Source: Microcella flavibacter (GTDB lineage Bacteria; Actinomycetota; Actinomycetes; Actinomycetales; Microbacteriaceae). Taken from it: DNA of 64,000 bases. The stretch's first letter is position 1; the number at the start of each line of letters is the position of its first letter. This document shows, piece after piece, positions 36,399 to 44,009 of the stretch. Location of the stretch: assembly GCF_012530535.1 (NCBI RefSeq), contig NZ_CP051299.1, positions 2,294,001 to 2,358,000 of the forward strand, given 5' to 3'. The position numbers and the translations under genes are program-made. Below the pieces are notes generated by a model that did not search any database, had not been told where the DNA came from, and saw nothing but the letters and a program-made list of their open reading frames with translations.

Positions 36399-36538
36399 CT
36401 ACATCTAGTGTTTTCGGCGTGTCGCGCGATTTCTCGCGGATGCTCGGCCGCGGTCGTTCGGAGCACCGCGGCGTGTCGCGATCTCGCAGGCCCCCGCCGT
36501 AGCCTGGAGCCCAGCCCTCCTCGAGACCGAAGGTCGTC

Positions 36539-37234
36539 ATGCGCATCTGGGACACCCGCGCCGCTCGGGCCGTTCGCGCGGCGCTCGGAGCGCGGCTCGG
36601 GCGCATCCCGGCCGACGCCGCACCCGCGACGACGCCCGGCGACGGGCCCGCCGGCGCCCCCGACGGGGAGCGCACCGACGAGGACTTCGAGCAGCTCGTC
36701 CACGAGGGCGCCCTCGTCGCCCTCTCGGCCGTGCGCCTGGCCACGAAGAACGGGCTCATCCTCTCGACGCTGCGCGACCGCACGCCCTGGCGCGAGGAGC
36801 AGGCGATCGCGATCGCCCGACGCGCGCTGCTCGATCTCATCGACGAGCTCGAGGCCGACGCCGATCGCATCGAGATCGAGGCGCGCACCGCGGCCGCGGC
36901 CGCTCGCGCCGCCCGGGTGGCGAGCGTCTCGTCGCCGGGGTCACGCCGCTCGCGCACCGAGCGCACCCGCCTGCGCAACGAGGTGAAGCGCCTGGACGCG
37001 CGCGAGCGCTCGATGCGCGGCGTCGTCGCGCGGCTGCGGGCGACCGCCGCCGACGATGCGCTGCGCCACGAGGTCGTGCTGCGCGCCCGAGACGACGCGC
37101 TCGGCGAGCTCGTGCACGCGCGCCTCATCCCCCGCGGGCCGGCCGTCGCGCTCTCCCCCGAGGAGGAGCGCGAGGCGATCGCCGGCATCAAGGCCGACCT
37201 CGCCCGCCTGCTCGAGGACCACGAGGGGTACTGA
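36539..37234 (+). CDS. Hypothetical coiled-coil protein
   Basis: 231-residue, soluble, Arg/Ala/Glu-rich protein that I do not recognise. Residues about 45-115 (DEDFEQLVHEGALVALSAVR, then REEQAIAIARRALLDLIDEL) and 140-231 look helical with heptad-like spacing; a basic linker lies between. No membrane segment or signal is seen. The ATG at 36539 follows GAGACCGAAGG. It is divergent from the CXXC peptide promoter and 28 bp upstream of a LysE gene. Codon use is like the neighbours, so it is likely a real chromosomal gene. Confidence 0.75.
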   Translation: MRIWDTRAARAVRAALGARLGRIPADAAPATTPGDGPAGAPDGERTDEDFEQLVHEGALVALSAVRLATKNGLILSTLRDRTPWREEQAIAIARRALLDLIDELEADADRIEIEARTAAAAARAARVASVSSPGSRRSRTERTRLRNEVKRLDARERSMRGVVARLRATAADDALRHEVVLRARDDALGELVHARLIPRGPAVALSPEEEREAIAGIKADLARLLEDHEGY

Positions 37235-37262
37235 GCGCCTGCCTGCCGCTAGCATCGCGATC

Positions 37263-37895
37263 GTGAGCGCGACCGAGGCCCTGTGGCAGTTCGCGATCGT
37301 CGCCGCCCTGCTGACGATCACGCCCGGCATGGATTCGGCGCTCGTGCTGCACGCGGCCATCCGGCACGGGCGCCGCGCCGCCGCGGCCGCCGGCGCGGGC
37401 ATCTGCCTCGGCGCGCTCGTCTGGGGCGTCGCCGCGGCCCTCGGCCTGTCCGCCCTGTTCGCGGTCTCGGCCACGGCCTTCCTCGTGCTCAAGGTCGTCG
37501 GCGCGGCCTACCTCGTGTACCTCGGCGTGCGCATGCTGTGGTCGGCGCTGCGGGCCGCGCCCGTGAGCGTCGACGCCGTCGGGATGCCCGTGCCGAGCAT
37601 CCGCGCCGCCGCTGCGAAGGGCGTGCTCACGACGCTGCTCAACCCGAAGGTCGCCGTCTTCTACATCGCCGTGCTGCCGGCGTTCCTGCCGCCGGATGCT
37701 CCTGCGGCCCTGTTCGGCGCCGCGCTCGCGGGCATCCACGCCGCGTTGAGCGCGGTCTGGTTCGCGGTGCTCGTGCTGGGCGCGCAGGCGCTGCGGCGCT
37801 GGATGTCGCGGCCGAGCACGCAGCGCGGCATCGACGTCGTGACCGGCACGGCCTTCATCGGCTTCGGCGCGGCCCTGGCCTTCACCGAGAAGTGA
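37263..37895 (+). CDS. LysE/RhtB-family translocator
   Basis: 210-residue membrane protein with six helices. The family motif is near the N-terminus (LLTITPGMDSALVLHAAIRHGRR), followed by AGAGICLGALVWG and, centrally, GVLTTLLNPKVAVFYIAVLPAFL. Members export amino acids such as lysine, homoserine or threonine; the substrate is unknown here. The GTG at 37263 has TAGCAT 8 nt upstream, suggesting a leaderless transcript independent of the preceding gene. Confidence 0.88.
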   Translation: MSATEALWQFAIVAALLTITPGMDSALVLHAAIRHGRRAAAAAGAGICLGALVWGVAAALGLSALFAVSATAFLVLKVVGAAYLVYLGVRMLWSALRAAPVSVDAVGMPVPSIRAAAAKGVLTTLLNPKVAVFYIAVLPAFLPPDAPAALFGAALAGIHAALSAVWFAVLVLGAQALRRWMSRPSTQRGIDVVTGTAFIGFGAALAFTEK

Positions 37896-37907
37896 AAGGA
37901 AAACTTG

Positions 37908-37981
37908 TAGCGAGGGCGGGACTCGAACCCGCGACACCACGATTATGAGCCGTGTGCTCTAACCACCTGAGCTACCCCGCC
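37908..37981 (-). tRNA. tRNA-Met (CAT)
   Basis: 74-nt cloverleaf: acceptor GGCGGGG/CCTCGCT with two G-T pairs, D-arm GCTCAGGTGGTTAGAGC, loop CTCATAA with anticodon CAT, T-loop TTCGAGT, discriminator A. Elongator Met is likely; a lysidine-modified tRNA-Ile2 cannot be excluded by eye. Confidence 0.88.
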
Positions 37982-38014
37982 GCGCATCCATCCCGCCAGA
38001 GCGGAGTGGACCAG

Positions 38015-38086
<72 letters not shown>

Positions 38087-38212
38087 GCAACCGATCCCAT
38101 CCGGGATTCGGCACCAGAGAAGATTAGCACCTGCGCGGGGCGGGTTCGACTCCGCCCGGGAGCCGGTGCGGCGAGGCCCGGCGCACATCCCTCAGCCCCG
38201 TCGTGACGACCC

Positions 38213-38226
38213 TGGAACCGCTTCCA
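38213..38226. promoter_or_regulatory. GGAACC-type LacI operator upstream of GH13 gene
   Basis: TGGAACCGCTTCCA: arms TGGAA/TTCCA around a CCGC centre. It matches the sites at 17910-17921 and 18024-18038, which suggests control by the LacI-type regulator encoded at 18192-19238. Confidence 0.7.
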
Positions 38227-38256
38227 CACCGCATGCTTTCGCGTATCGTTGCCCGC

Positions 38257-39969
38257 ATGCCCCTCGACTCCACCCCTACCACCACCCTCACGGTCGAGAG
38301 CATCACCGCCCCCGAGCCCCGCACCGCCGGCTCCGAGTGGTGGCGCTCCGCCGTCATCTACCAGATCTACCCGCGCTCCTTCGCCGACGCCTCGGGCGAC
38401 GGCATCGGCGACCTCGCCGGCATCACCGAGCGCCTGCCCTCGCTCGCCGCGCTCGGCGTCGACGCCGTCTGGCTCTCGCCCTTCTTCCGCTCGCCGCAGA
38501 AGGACGCCGGGTACGACGTCGCCGACTACTGCGACGTCGACCCGATCTTCGGCACGCTCGCCGACTTCGACGCCCTGCGCGACCGCGCCCGCGAGCTCGG
38601 CCTGCGCGTCATCGTCGACCTCGTGCCGAACCACTCCTCCGACCAGCACGTGTGGTTCCAGGAGGCGCTCGCCGCCGGCCCCGGCTCGCCCGAGCGCGAC
38701 CGCTACATGTTCCGCGAGGGCACGGGCGAGAACGGCGAGCTGCCGCCCAACAACTGGCCCTCCGTCTTCGGCGGCGACGCCTGGACGCGGGTGACCGAGC
38801 CCGACGGCACCCCGGGCCAGTGGTACCTGCACCTCTTCGACAGCTCTCAGCCCGACTTCAACTGGAAGAACCCCGTCGTCTGGGAGGAGTTCCGGCGCGT
38901 GCTGCGCTTCTGGCTCGACCGCGGCGTCGACGGCTTCCGCGTCGACGTGGCGCACGGCCTCATGAAGAAGGAGGGCCTGCCCGACATCGCGGCCGCCGCC
39001 GCCTCCGACAACATCGCCGACGCGCTCATGTCGCCCGACGAGACGCCCTGGTGGGCCCAGCCCGAGGTGCACGAGGTGTACCGCGACTGGCACGAGGTGC
39101 TCGCCGCCTACGACGGCGACCGCGTGCTCTGCGCCGAGGCCTGGGTCGAGCCGCTCGCGAAGGCCGCCCAGTGGGTGCGCCCCGACGAGATGCACCAGGC
39201 GTTCAACTTCAGCTACCTCGGCACCCCGTGGAAGCCGGCGCTGCTGCGCTCGGTCATCGACGAGTCGATCGCCGCGTTCACGGGCGTCGGCGCTCCGAGC
39301 ACCTGGGTGCTGTCGAACCACGACGTCGTGCGCCACGCCAGCCGGTACGGACTGCCGCCGGTGACCGCGGTGCCGAACGCGGGCATCGGTCCGGCATCCC
39401 TCGACAAGCCGGATGCCGCTCTCGGGCTGCACCGCGCCCGGGCCGCGACCGCCATGATGCTGAGCCTGCCCGGCAGCGCGTACCTCTACCAGGGCGAGGA
39501 GCTCGGCCTGCCGGAGGTCATCGAGCTCGACGACCACGTGCGCGAGGATCCGACGTTCCACCGCACCGGCGGCGAGTCGTACGGCCGCGACGGCTGCCGC
39601 GTGCCCATCCCCTGGGAGTCCGACGCCCCCGCCTTCGGGTTCAGCGGCACCGGCAGCAGCTGGCTGCCGCAGCCGGCGGAGTTCGCCGAATTCGCCCGCG
39701 ACCGCCAGGACGGCGTCGCCGGCTCGACCCTCGAGCTGTACCGCTCGGCCCTGGCCATCCGCGCCGAGCGCGACCTCGGCATGGGGTCGCTGACCTGGGT
39801 CGACGGCTTCGGCGAGGACGTCGTCGCGTTCCGCAACGGCGGCGTGCTCGTGCTCGCGAACCTCGGCGAGTCCGCGGTCGAGCTGCCCACCGGCGAGGTG
39901 CTGCTCGTGAGCAATCCGCTCGTCGACGGAGCGCTGCCGACCGACACGACCGCGTGGATCGCCGTCTGA
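38257..39969 (+). CDS. GH13 alpha-glucosidase
   Basis: About 570-residue cytoplasmic (no signal peptide) glycoside hydrolase of the alpha-amylase superfamily. Region I VDLVPNHSS, region II GFRVDVAHG (catalytic Asp nucleophile), region III CAEAW (acid/base Glu) and region IV LSNHDVVRH are present; QIYPRSFADASGDGIGDL near the N-terminus is typical of oligo-1,6-glucosidases and alpha-glucosidases. The ATG at 38257 is used because the operator (38213-38226) and a TATCGT box (38244-38249) lie just upstream, giving a nearly leaderless transcript. It probably splits alpha-glucosides brought in by the importer at 14.4-17.8 kb. Confidence 0.93.
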   Translation: MPLDSTPTTTLTVESITAPEPRTAGSEWWRSAVIYQIYPRSFADASGDGIGDLAGITERLPSLAALGVDAVWLSPFFRSPQKDAGYDVADYCDVDPIFGTLADFDALRDRARELGLRVIVDLVPNHSSDQHVWFQEALAAGPGSPERDRYMFREGTGENGELPPNNWPSVFGGDAWTRVTEPDGTPGQWYLHLFDSSQPDFNWKNPVVWEEFRRVLRFWLDRGVDGFRVDVAHGLMKKEGLPDIAAAAASDNIADALMSPDETPWWAQPEVHEVYRDWHEVLAAYDGDRVLCAEAWVEPLAKAAQWVRPDEMHQAFNFSYLGTPWKPALLRSVIDESIAAFTGVGAPSTWVLSNHDVVRHASRYGLPPVTAVPNAGIGPASLDKPDAALGLHRARAATAMMLSLPGSAYLYQGEELGLPEVIELDDHVREDPTFHRTGGESYGRDGCRVPIPWESDAPAFGFSGTGSSWLPQPAEFAEFARDRQDGVAGSTLELYRSALAIRAERDLGMGSLTWVDGFGEDVVAFRNGGVLVLANLGESAVELPTGEVLLVSNPLVDGALPTDTTAWIAV

Positions 39970-39986
39970 TCCGCTGATCGCACGAC

Positions 39987-40018
39987 GAACGGCCCCGAGC
40001 ACGCGCTCGGGGCCGTTC
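39987..40018 (+). terminator. Terminator after alpha-glucosidase gene
   Basis: GAACGGCCCCGAGC, loop ACGC, GCTCGGGGCCGTTC: a perfect 14-bp stem 17 bp past the stop codon. Confidence 0.85.
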
Positions 40019-40143
40019 GCATCGGCGGCGCGCCCTGGCGGAGCGCATCGGCGGATCCGCGCACCGAACCGATCGCCGCCCCGCACCGAACAAAGCAGAG
40101 TACCGCTCGTGATCGAGTCGCGTGCGGTGCACGGGAGGCTGCG

Positions 40144-41214
40144 ATGCACGAGCGGCAGGAGGCGCGGGCACCCATCGCGGAGCGCGCGGAGGACGTCGAG
40201 CGGCTGCTGCGGGCCGGGGCGCTGAACCGCCCGGCCGCGATCGTCGGCGCGCACGCGCGGGATCGCCGCGCCCTGCTCGGCGCCGTCGCGCTCCGGCTGG
40301 CCGCCGAGGGGATGCCCGCGGTGGTGCTCGTCGCGCACGGGGGTGCCGCGCAGCCCCCGGCGACCGCGATGGTGCCCGCGAGCATCCCGATGACCTCGCT
40401 CGCCCGCCGGGCCGCACGGCTGGGACTCGTCGGCAGGGCCGCATCCCCGCAGCTCGATGCGGCCCTGCAGGCCCGCGAGGCGTCGCTGACGGTGCTGATC
40501 GACCAGCGCGCCCGGCTGGGGTCCGCCGAGCGTCACGCCGTGGCGCTGCTGCTCGCCCGTCCGCGGATCCTGCTCGTCGCCGGCTGGACGCCGGCGGACT
40601 GGGCGACCGCGCTCGAACGACGCCTCGATCGGGATCCGTTCGTGCCCGGCACCGATCTCGTCGACGCGGACCTCGTCGTGCTGCCGCCGCTCGCGCCGGA
40701 GGAGAGCGAACGGATGCTGGCCCTGTGCCGGCGGGTCGGCCGGATGACCCGCGCTGCGAAGGCCGGGGCCGCCGGGGCCGCTGGCGCCGCCGGGGCCCGA
40801 GGATCGCGCGGAGAGCAGCGGCCGCCGCCATCCACGGCGGATCGGCCGCCCGCGGTCGCCCGCTCGCCGCTCACGCCGCGGGAGCGCGAGATCGCCGAGC
40901 TGATCGCGGAGGGACTGACCAATCGGCGGATCGCCGAGCGCCTCTCGCTCTCGACCCGCACGGTGGAGACCCACGTGCTGCAGGCGCGCGCGAAGGTCGG
41001 CGCCGACACGCGGGCGGCGCTGGCCGCCGCGGTGCTGCGCGAAAACGACCGATACGGCAACGATGCCGGGATCGACAGAAGTACGATCAGGGAACGGGTC
41101 AGCTGGCGTTCGAGATCAGCCACTGATACGGGTCGATACGGATCCCGTCCAGCTGGATCTCAAGATGGAGGTGTGCGCCGGAGACGTTCCCGGTCGCGCC
41201 CACTAAGCCGATGA
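40144..41214 (+). CDS. LuxR-family transcriptional regulator
   Basis: Up to 356 residues. The C-terminal third holds a clear LuxR helix-turn-helix: SPLTPREREIAELIAEGL, TNRRIAERLSLSTRTVETHV. The first 200 residues look like a shortened ATPase-type sensor (AIVGAHARDRRALLGAVA, RPRILLVAGW, DLVVLPPLAPEESERML), as in remnants of large MalT-like regulators; no receiver domain is seen. An Ala/Gly-rich linker joins the parts. The ATG at 40144 follows GGGAGG. The last roughly 50 residues after the DNA-binding domain are basic, unlike the family, and run antisense into the peptidase gene by 116 bp. Confidence 0.8.
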   Translation: MHERQEARAPIAERAEDVERLLRAGALNRPAAIVGAHARDRRALLGAVALRLAAEGMPAVVLVAHGGAAQPPATAMVPASIPMTSLARRAARLGLVGRAASPQLDAALQAREASLTVLIDQRARLGSAERHAVALLLARPRILLVAGWTPADWATALERRLDRDPFVPGTDLVDADLVVLPPLAPEESERMLALCRRVGRMTRAAKAGAAGAAGAAGARGSRGEQRPPPSTADRPPAVARSPLTPREREIAELIAEGLTNRRIAERLSLSTRTVETHVLQARAKVGADTRAALAAAVLRENDRYGNDAGIDRSTIRERVSWRSRSATDTGRYGSRPAGSQDGGVRRRRSRSRPLSR

Positions 41215-42229
41215 AATCCCCTGCGGATACGGTCTGGCCAGTGACCAAGGGGCTCGATCCCCATTGCATGTGGGCGTATAGCGAGACGACCTTCTGACCG
41301 TTGACCACATGTTCGATGTACACGTGATTTCCATAGGCGCCCCCTTCAACTTTCTGGGTGACGACTCCGTCCGCGATCGCGAAGATCGGCGTGCCGTTGC
41401 CGGGCGCCAGGTCGAGCCCCTGGTGATAGGTCGAACATCCGTAACACGGGGCCACCCGGTTTCCGTAACCCGAACTGATCTGCACGGTGTTCGGGAACGG
41501 CCACCGCACAGCTCCCGCTCCTGTGGTCGTATAGCTCAAGTCGCGCGTGCCATACCGCTCGCGAACGACCTCGACGTATTCCGTGACCGTCCAGTCATCA
41601 CGGGTCGCGGCGGGCGTGGCGGCGTCGGCATGCTCGGAGGAATCGAACAGCTGTGCTGGCTCGCGAGTGGGAGCCTCCTCCACGCCTCCCGTTGCGGAGG
41701 CTGAGACCGAGGAGAAGGACTGAGCGGCGGGCGTCGCTTCGGGGTCGAGGAGCGCCACGGCGGGCACGTTGGTGCCGATGAGCAGTGCGCCGACCGCGAG
41801 CATCACGATCGGCGGGAAGGCCTTCTGCGCGAGCCGAGCGGCGAGGGGCTTGCGCGGCGCGGCCGGTTTGGTGGAGGCCTCGACGGCACGGCGACCGCTG
41901 GTGCGGCCGGCGGCGGAGCGGCGGGCGGGGCGCGCCGCGGCGGTGCGCTCGCGGGCGCGGCGCCGGGCGGGGGTCGACGACTTCTCGGCCTCGCGGAGCG
42001 CGCGGCGGCTGCTCGCGGCGAGCTCGGCGGGGGGAAGGGTGATCGACGCCGTCGCAGGGGAATCCTCACCTGCGGGGAGAGAGATCGACTCGATGATTCC
42101 GGTCACGGTCGCGGGGCTCTCGGAGAGCCCTCCAGCCGACCGCTGGAATTCGTCAGTCACGATTGATGGTTGCCTTACGTCGTCTGCTTGCTCGGGCGCT
42201 CCGTGCGTGGGCACAGTAGTGCCTTGCAC
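41099..42229 (-). CDS. M23-family metallopeptidase, membrane-anchored
   Basis: Up to 376 residues. A long hydrophilic Ala/Arg-rich N-terminal region (to about residue 130) is followed by one transmembrane helix (IVMLAVGALLIGTNV) and an extracellular M23 domain. Zinc ligands are in YHQGLDLAPG (HxxxD) and GAHLHLEI (HxH). It probably cuts peptidoglycan cross-bridges or acts with division proteins. The GTG at 42229 is the longest start, but its ribosome site (GGGGAGG) is 16 nt away; a GTG near 42160 is possible. Base composition is less GC-rich than the neighbours. A structured leader precedes it. Confidence 0.87.
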   Translation of the reverse strand: MQGTTVPTHGAPEQADDVRQPSIVTDEFQRSAGGLSESPATVTGIIESISLPAGEDSPATASITLPPAELAASSRRALREAEKSSTPARRRARERTAAARPARRSAAGRTSGRRAVEASTKPAAPRKPLAARLAQKAFPPIVMLAVGALLIGTNVPAVALLDPEATPAAQSFSSVSASATGGVEEAPTREPAQLFDSSEHADAATPAATRDDWTVTEYVEVVRERYGTRDLSYTTTGAGAVRWPFPNTVQISSGYGNRVAPCYGCSTYHQGLDLAPGNGTPIFAIADGVVTQKVEGGAYGNHVYIEHVVNGQKVVSLYAHMQWGSSPLVTGQTVSAGDFIGLVGATGNVSGAHLHLEIQLDGIRIDPYQWLISNAS

Positions 42230-42252
42230 GATCTTCGAGTGGGTTCCTCCCC

Positions 42253-42352
42253 AACGGTAACGAATGCCGTTCTGAGGAGCGATTCTGCGAGCCCGCCGTA
42301 TAACGGTGAGGTCACGAACTCATCGACCATAACCTCCCCGGCTCGGAATCGC
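42253..42352 (-). promoter_or_regulatory. Structured upstream region of M23 peptidase gene
   Basis: Nested pairings: GCGATTC/GAATCGC (42279-42285 with 42346-42352), CGAGCC/GGCTCG (42288-42293 with 42340-42345), GAGGT/ACCTC (42308-42312 with 42332-42336), and a separate hairpin AACGG/CCGTT (42253-42257 with 42267-42271). Could be a riboswitch-like leader or operator DNA; cell-wall hydrolase genes in actinobacteria are often under c-di-AMP riboswitches, but I could not match that consensus. Confidence 0.4.
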
Positions 42353-42410
42353 CAGTCCGCGAAGGGTTTTCACCCCCGTTCGAGGGCCGCCCGGGAGCCC
42401 CGGACGCGGT

Positions 42411-43223
42411 TCAGGCGCCGATCTCGCGCAGCAGCTCCTCGAGCGCCGCGACCCGGTCGGGGTGCGCGGCGAGGGTCATGAGGTGGTCGGCGCGGCGGCC
42501 GTCGAAGCCCGTGACGACCGCTCCGGCCTCGTGCGCGATGAGGGCGCCGGCGGCGTGATCCCAGGGGCTCAGCGTGCGCTCGAAGTACGCGTCGACGCGG
42601 CCGCAGGCCACCGCGCAGAGGTCGAGGGAGGCGGTGCCCATGCGCCGGACATCCCGCACCATCGGCAGCAGCCGGGCGATCGCCGCACCCTGCTCGCGTC
42701 GCGTCGTCTCGGCGTACGCGAATCCCGTCGCGATGAGCGACTGGTCGAGCGTGGCCGCCGGGCGGATGGCGATGGGTGCGTCGTTCAGTCGCGCGCCCCC
42801 GCCCGCCGTGGCGCTGAAGAGCTCGCCCGTGACCGGGTTGAGCACGACCGCGGCGAGCGCGCGCCAGGCCTGCGGGTCGGCCTCGCCCTCGACGGCGGCG
42901 ATGCTGACGGCGTAGTGCGGGATCCCGTAGAGGAAGTTGACCGTGCCGTCGATGGGGTCGACGACCCACGTCACGCCCGAGGTCGAGGCATCCCTCGCGC
43001 CCTCCTCGCCGAAGAACCCGTCGTCGGAGCGCGCCTCCGCCAATCGCGTGCGGATGAGCTGCTCGGAGTCGCGGTCGACCTGGGTCACGACGTCCACCGG
43101 CGAGGACTTGCGGTCGGCGACCTCGACGCCGCCGCGGCGGGCCTCGACGATCATCGCCCCGGCCTCGAGGGCGATGGAGCGGGCGAGGGCGAGCAGCTCG
43201 GCGGGGTCGGCGGCAGGAGTCAT
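42411..43223 (-). CDS. Inositol monophosphatase family protein
   Basis: 270-residue Mg-dependent sugar-phosphatase. Metal-binding motifs are intact: GEEGA (Glu), WVVDPIDGTVNFLYG (two Asp), and SPWDHAAGALIAHEAGA (Asp). Such enzymes dephosphorylate inositol-1-phosphate, histidinol phosphate or related compounds; sequence does not tell which. The ATG at 43223 follows GGCAGGAGT-like bases on the coding strand side. It lies upstream of the peptidase gene on the same strand but with a 180-bp gap, so probably separate. Confidence 0.92.
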   Translation of the reverse strand: MTPAADPAELLALARSIALEAGAMIVEARRGGVEVADRKSSPVDVVTQVDRDSEQLIRTRLAEARSDDGFFGEEGARDASTSGVTWVVDPIDGTVNFLYGIPHYAVSIAAVEGEADPQAWRALAAVVLNPVTGELFSATAGGGARLNDAPIAIRPAATLDQSLIATGFAYAETTRREQGAAIARLLPMVRDVRRMGTASLDLCAVACGRVDAYFERTLSPWDHAAGALIAHEAGAVVTGFDGRRADHLMTLAAHPDRVAALEELLREIGA

Positions 43224-43318
43224 GGCCCGATCATCCCAGCCCGGGGTGGACGGCGCGCGAACGGCCGACGGCGGGATCGGCGAGCGGACTCGTGCGGCGG
43301 TGAAGAAAGAAGAACGGG

Positions 43319-43400
43319 TGGCGAGTGAGGGATTCGAACCCCCGAAGGCTGAGCCGTCTGATTTACAGTCAGATCCCTTTGGCCGCTAGGGTAACTCGCC
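43319..43400 (-). tRNA. tRNA-Tyr (GTA)
   Basis: 82-nt class II cloverleaf: acceptor GGCGAGT/ACTCGCC, anticodon stem around CTGTAAA (anticodon GTA), a long variable arm (GGCTCAGCC), T-loop TTCGAAT, discriminator A. Confidence 0.95.
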
Positions 43401-43513
43401 GGGTGCGCGCCCGGCCGATGTGGTCATCAACCGGATGCGCTCGACCACAATACAAGCTTTCCGAGCCGCTTCGTGACCCGCCCGCTGCCGGAGCACCGGG
43501 CTAGCATAGGCGC

Positions 43514-44002
43514 ATGGCCGATTCCTCATTCGACATCGTCAGCAAGACCGACAAGATGGAGGCGGAGAACGCCGTCAACCAGGCTCAGAAGGAGATCGCG
43601 CAGCGGTACGACTTCAAGGGGGTCGGGGCCTCCATCGAGTGGAGCGGCGAGAAGCTGCTGCTCAAGGCCAGCGCCGAAGAACGGGTCAAGGCCGTGCTCG
43701 AGGTGCTCGAGTCGAAGATGATCAAGCGCGGCATCGGCGTGCGCAGCCTCGACACCGGCCAGCCCTACGCGAGCGGCAAGGAGTTCCGCATCGAGGTGGG
43801 CCTCAAGAACGGCATCGCCAGCGACGACGCGAAGAAGATCTCGAAGATCATCCGTGACGAGGCGCCGAAGAGCGTCAAGAGCCAGATCCAGGGCGACGAG
43901 CTGCGCGTGCAGTCGAAGAGCCGCGACGACCTGCAGGCGACGATGGCGCTGCTCAAGGGCAAGGATCTCGACATCGCCCTGCAGTTCGTGAACTTCCGCT
44001 GA
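43514..44002 (+). CDS. YajQ-family nucleotide-binding protein
   Basis: 162-residue cytoplasmic protein of the YajQ family, shown in some bacteria to bind cyclic di-GMP or GTP and to act on RNA. It begins ADSSFDIVSKTDKMEAENAV and has QRYDFKG, IKRGIGVRSLDTG and KSVKSQIQGDELRVQSKSRD-type sequence, all typical. Length is exactly that of the family. The ATG at 43514 has TAGCAT 8 nt upstream, suggesting a leaderless transcript. The MFS gene starts 8 bp after its stop. Confidence 0.96.
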   Translation: MADSSFDIVSKTDKMEAENAVNQAQKEIAQRYDFKGVGASIEWSGEKLLLKASAEERVKAVLEVLESKMIKRGIGVRSLDTGQPYASGKEFRIEVGLKNGIASDDAKKISKIIRDEAPKSVKSQIQGDELRVQSKSRDDLQATMALLKGKDLDIALQFVNFR

Positions 44003-44009
44003 CGTCACG

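Noticed and set aside
36363-36411. Confident NrdR regulon call
   Set aside because: Only half of each 16-bp box matches the pattern I remember and the spacing is 33 bp rather than 31-32; kept only as a hypothesis.
42253-42352. Firm c-di-AMP riboswitch annotation
   Set aside because: The conserved core blocks of that riboswitch could not be recognised in order; only generic stems are visible.
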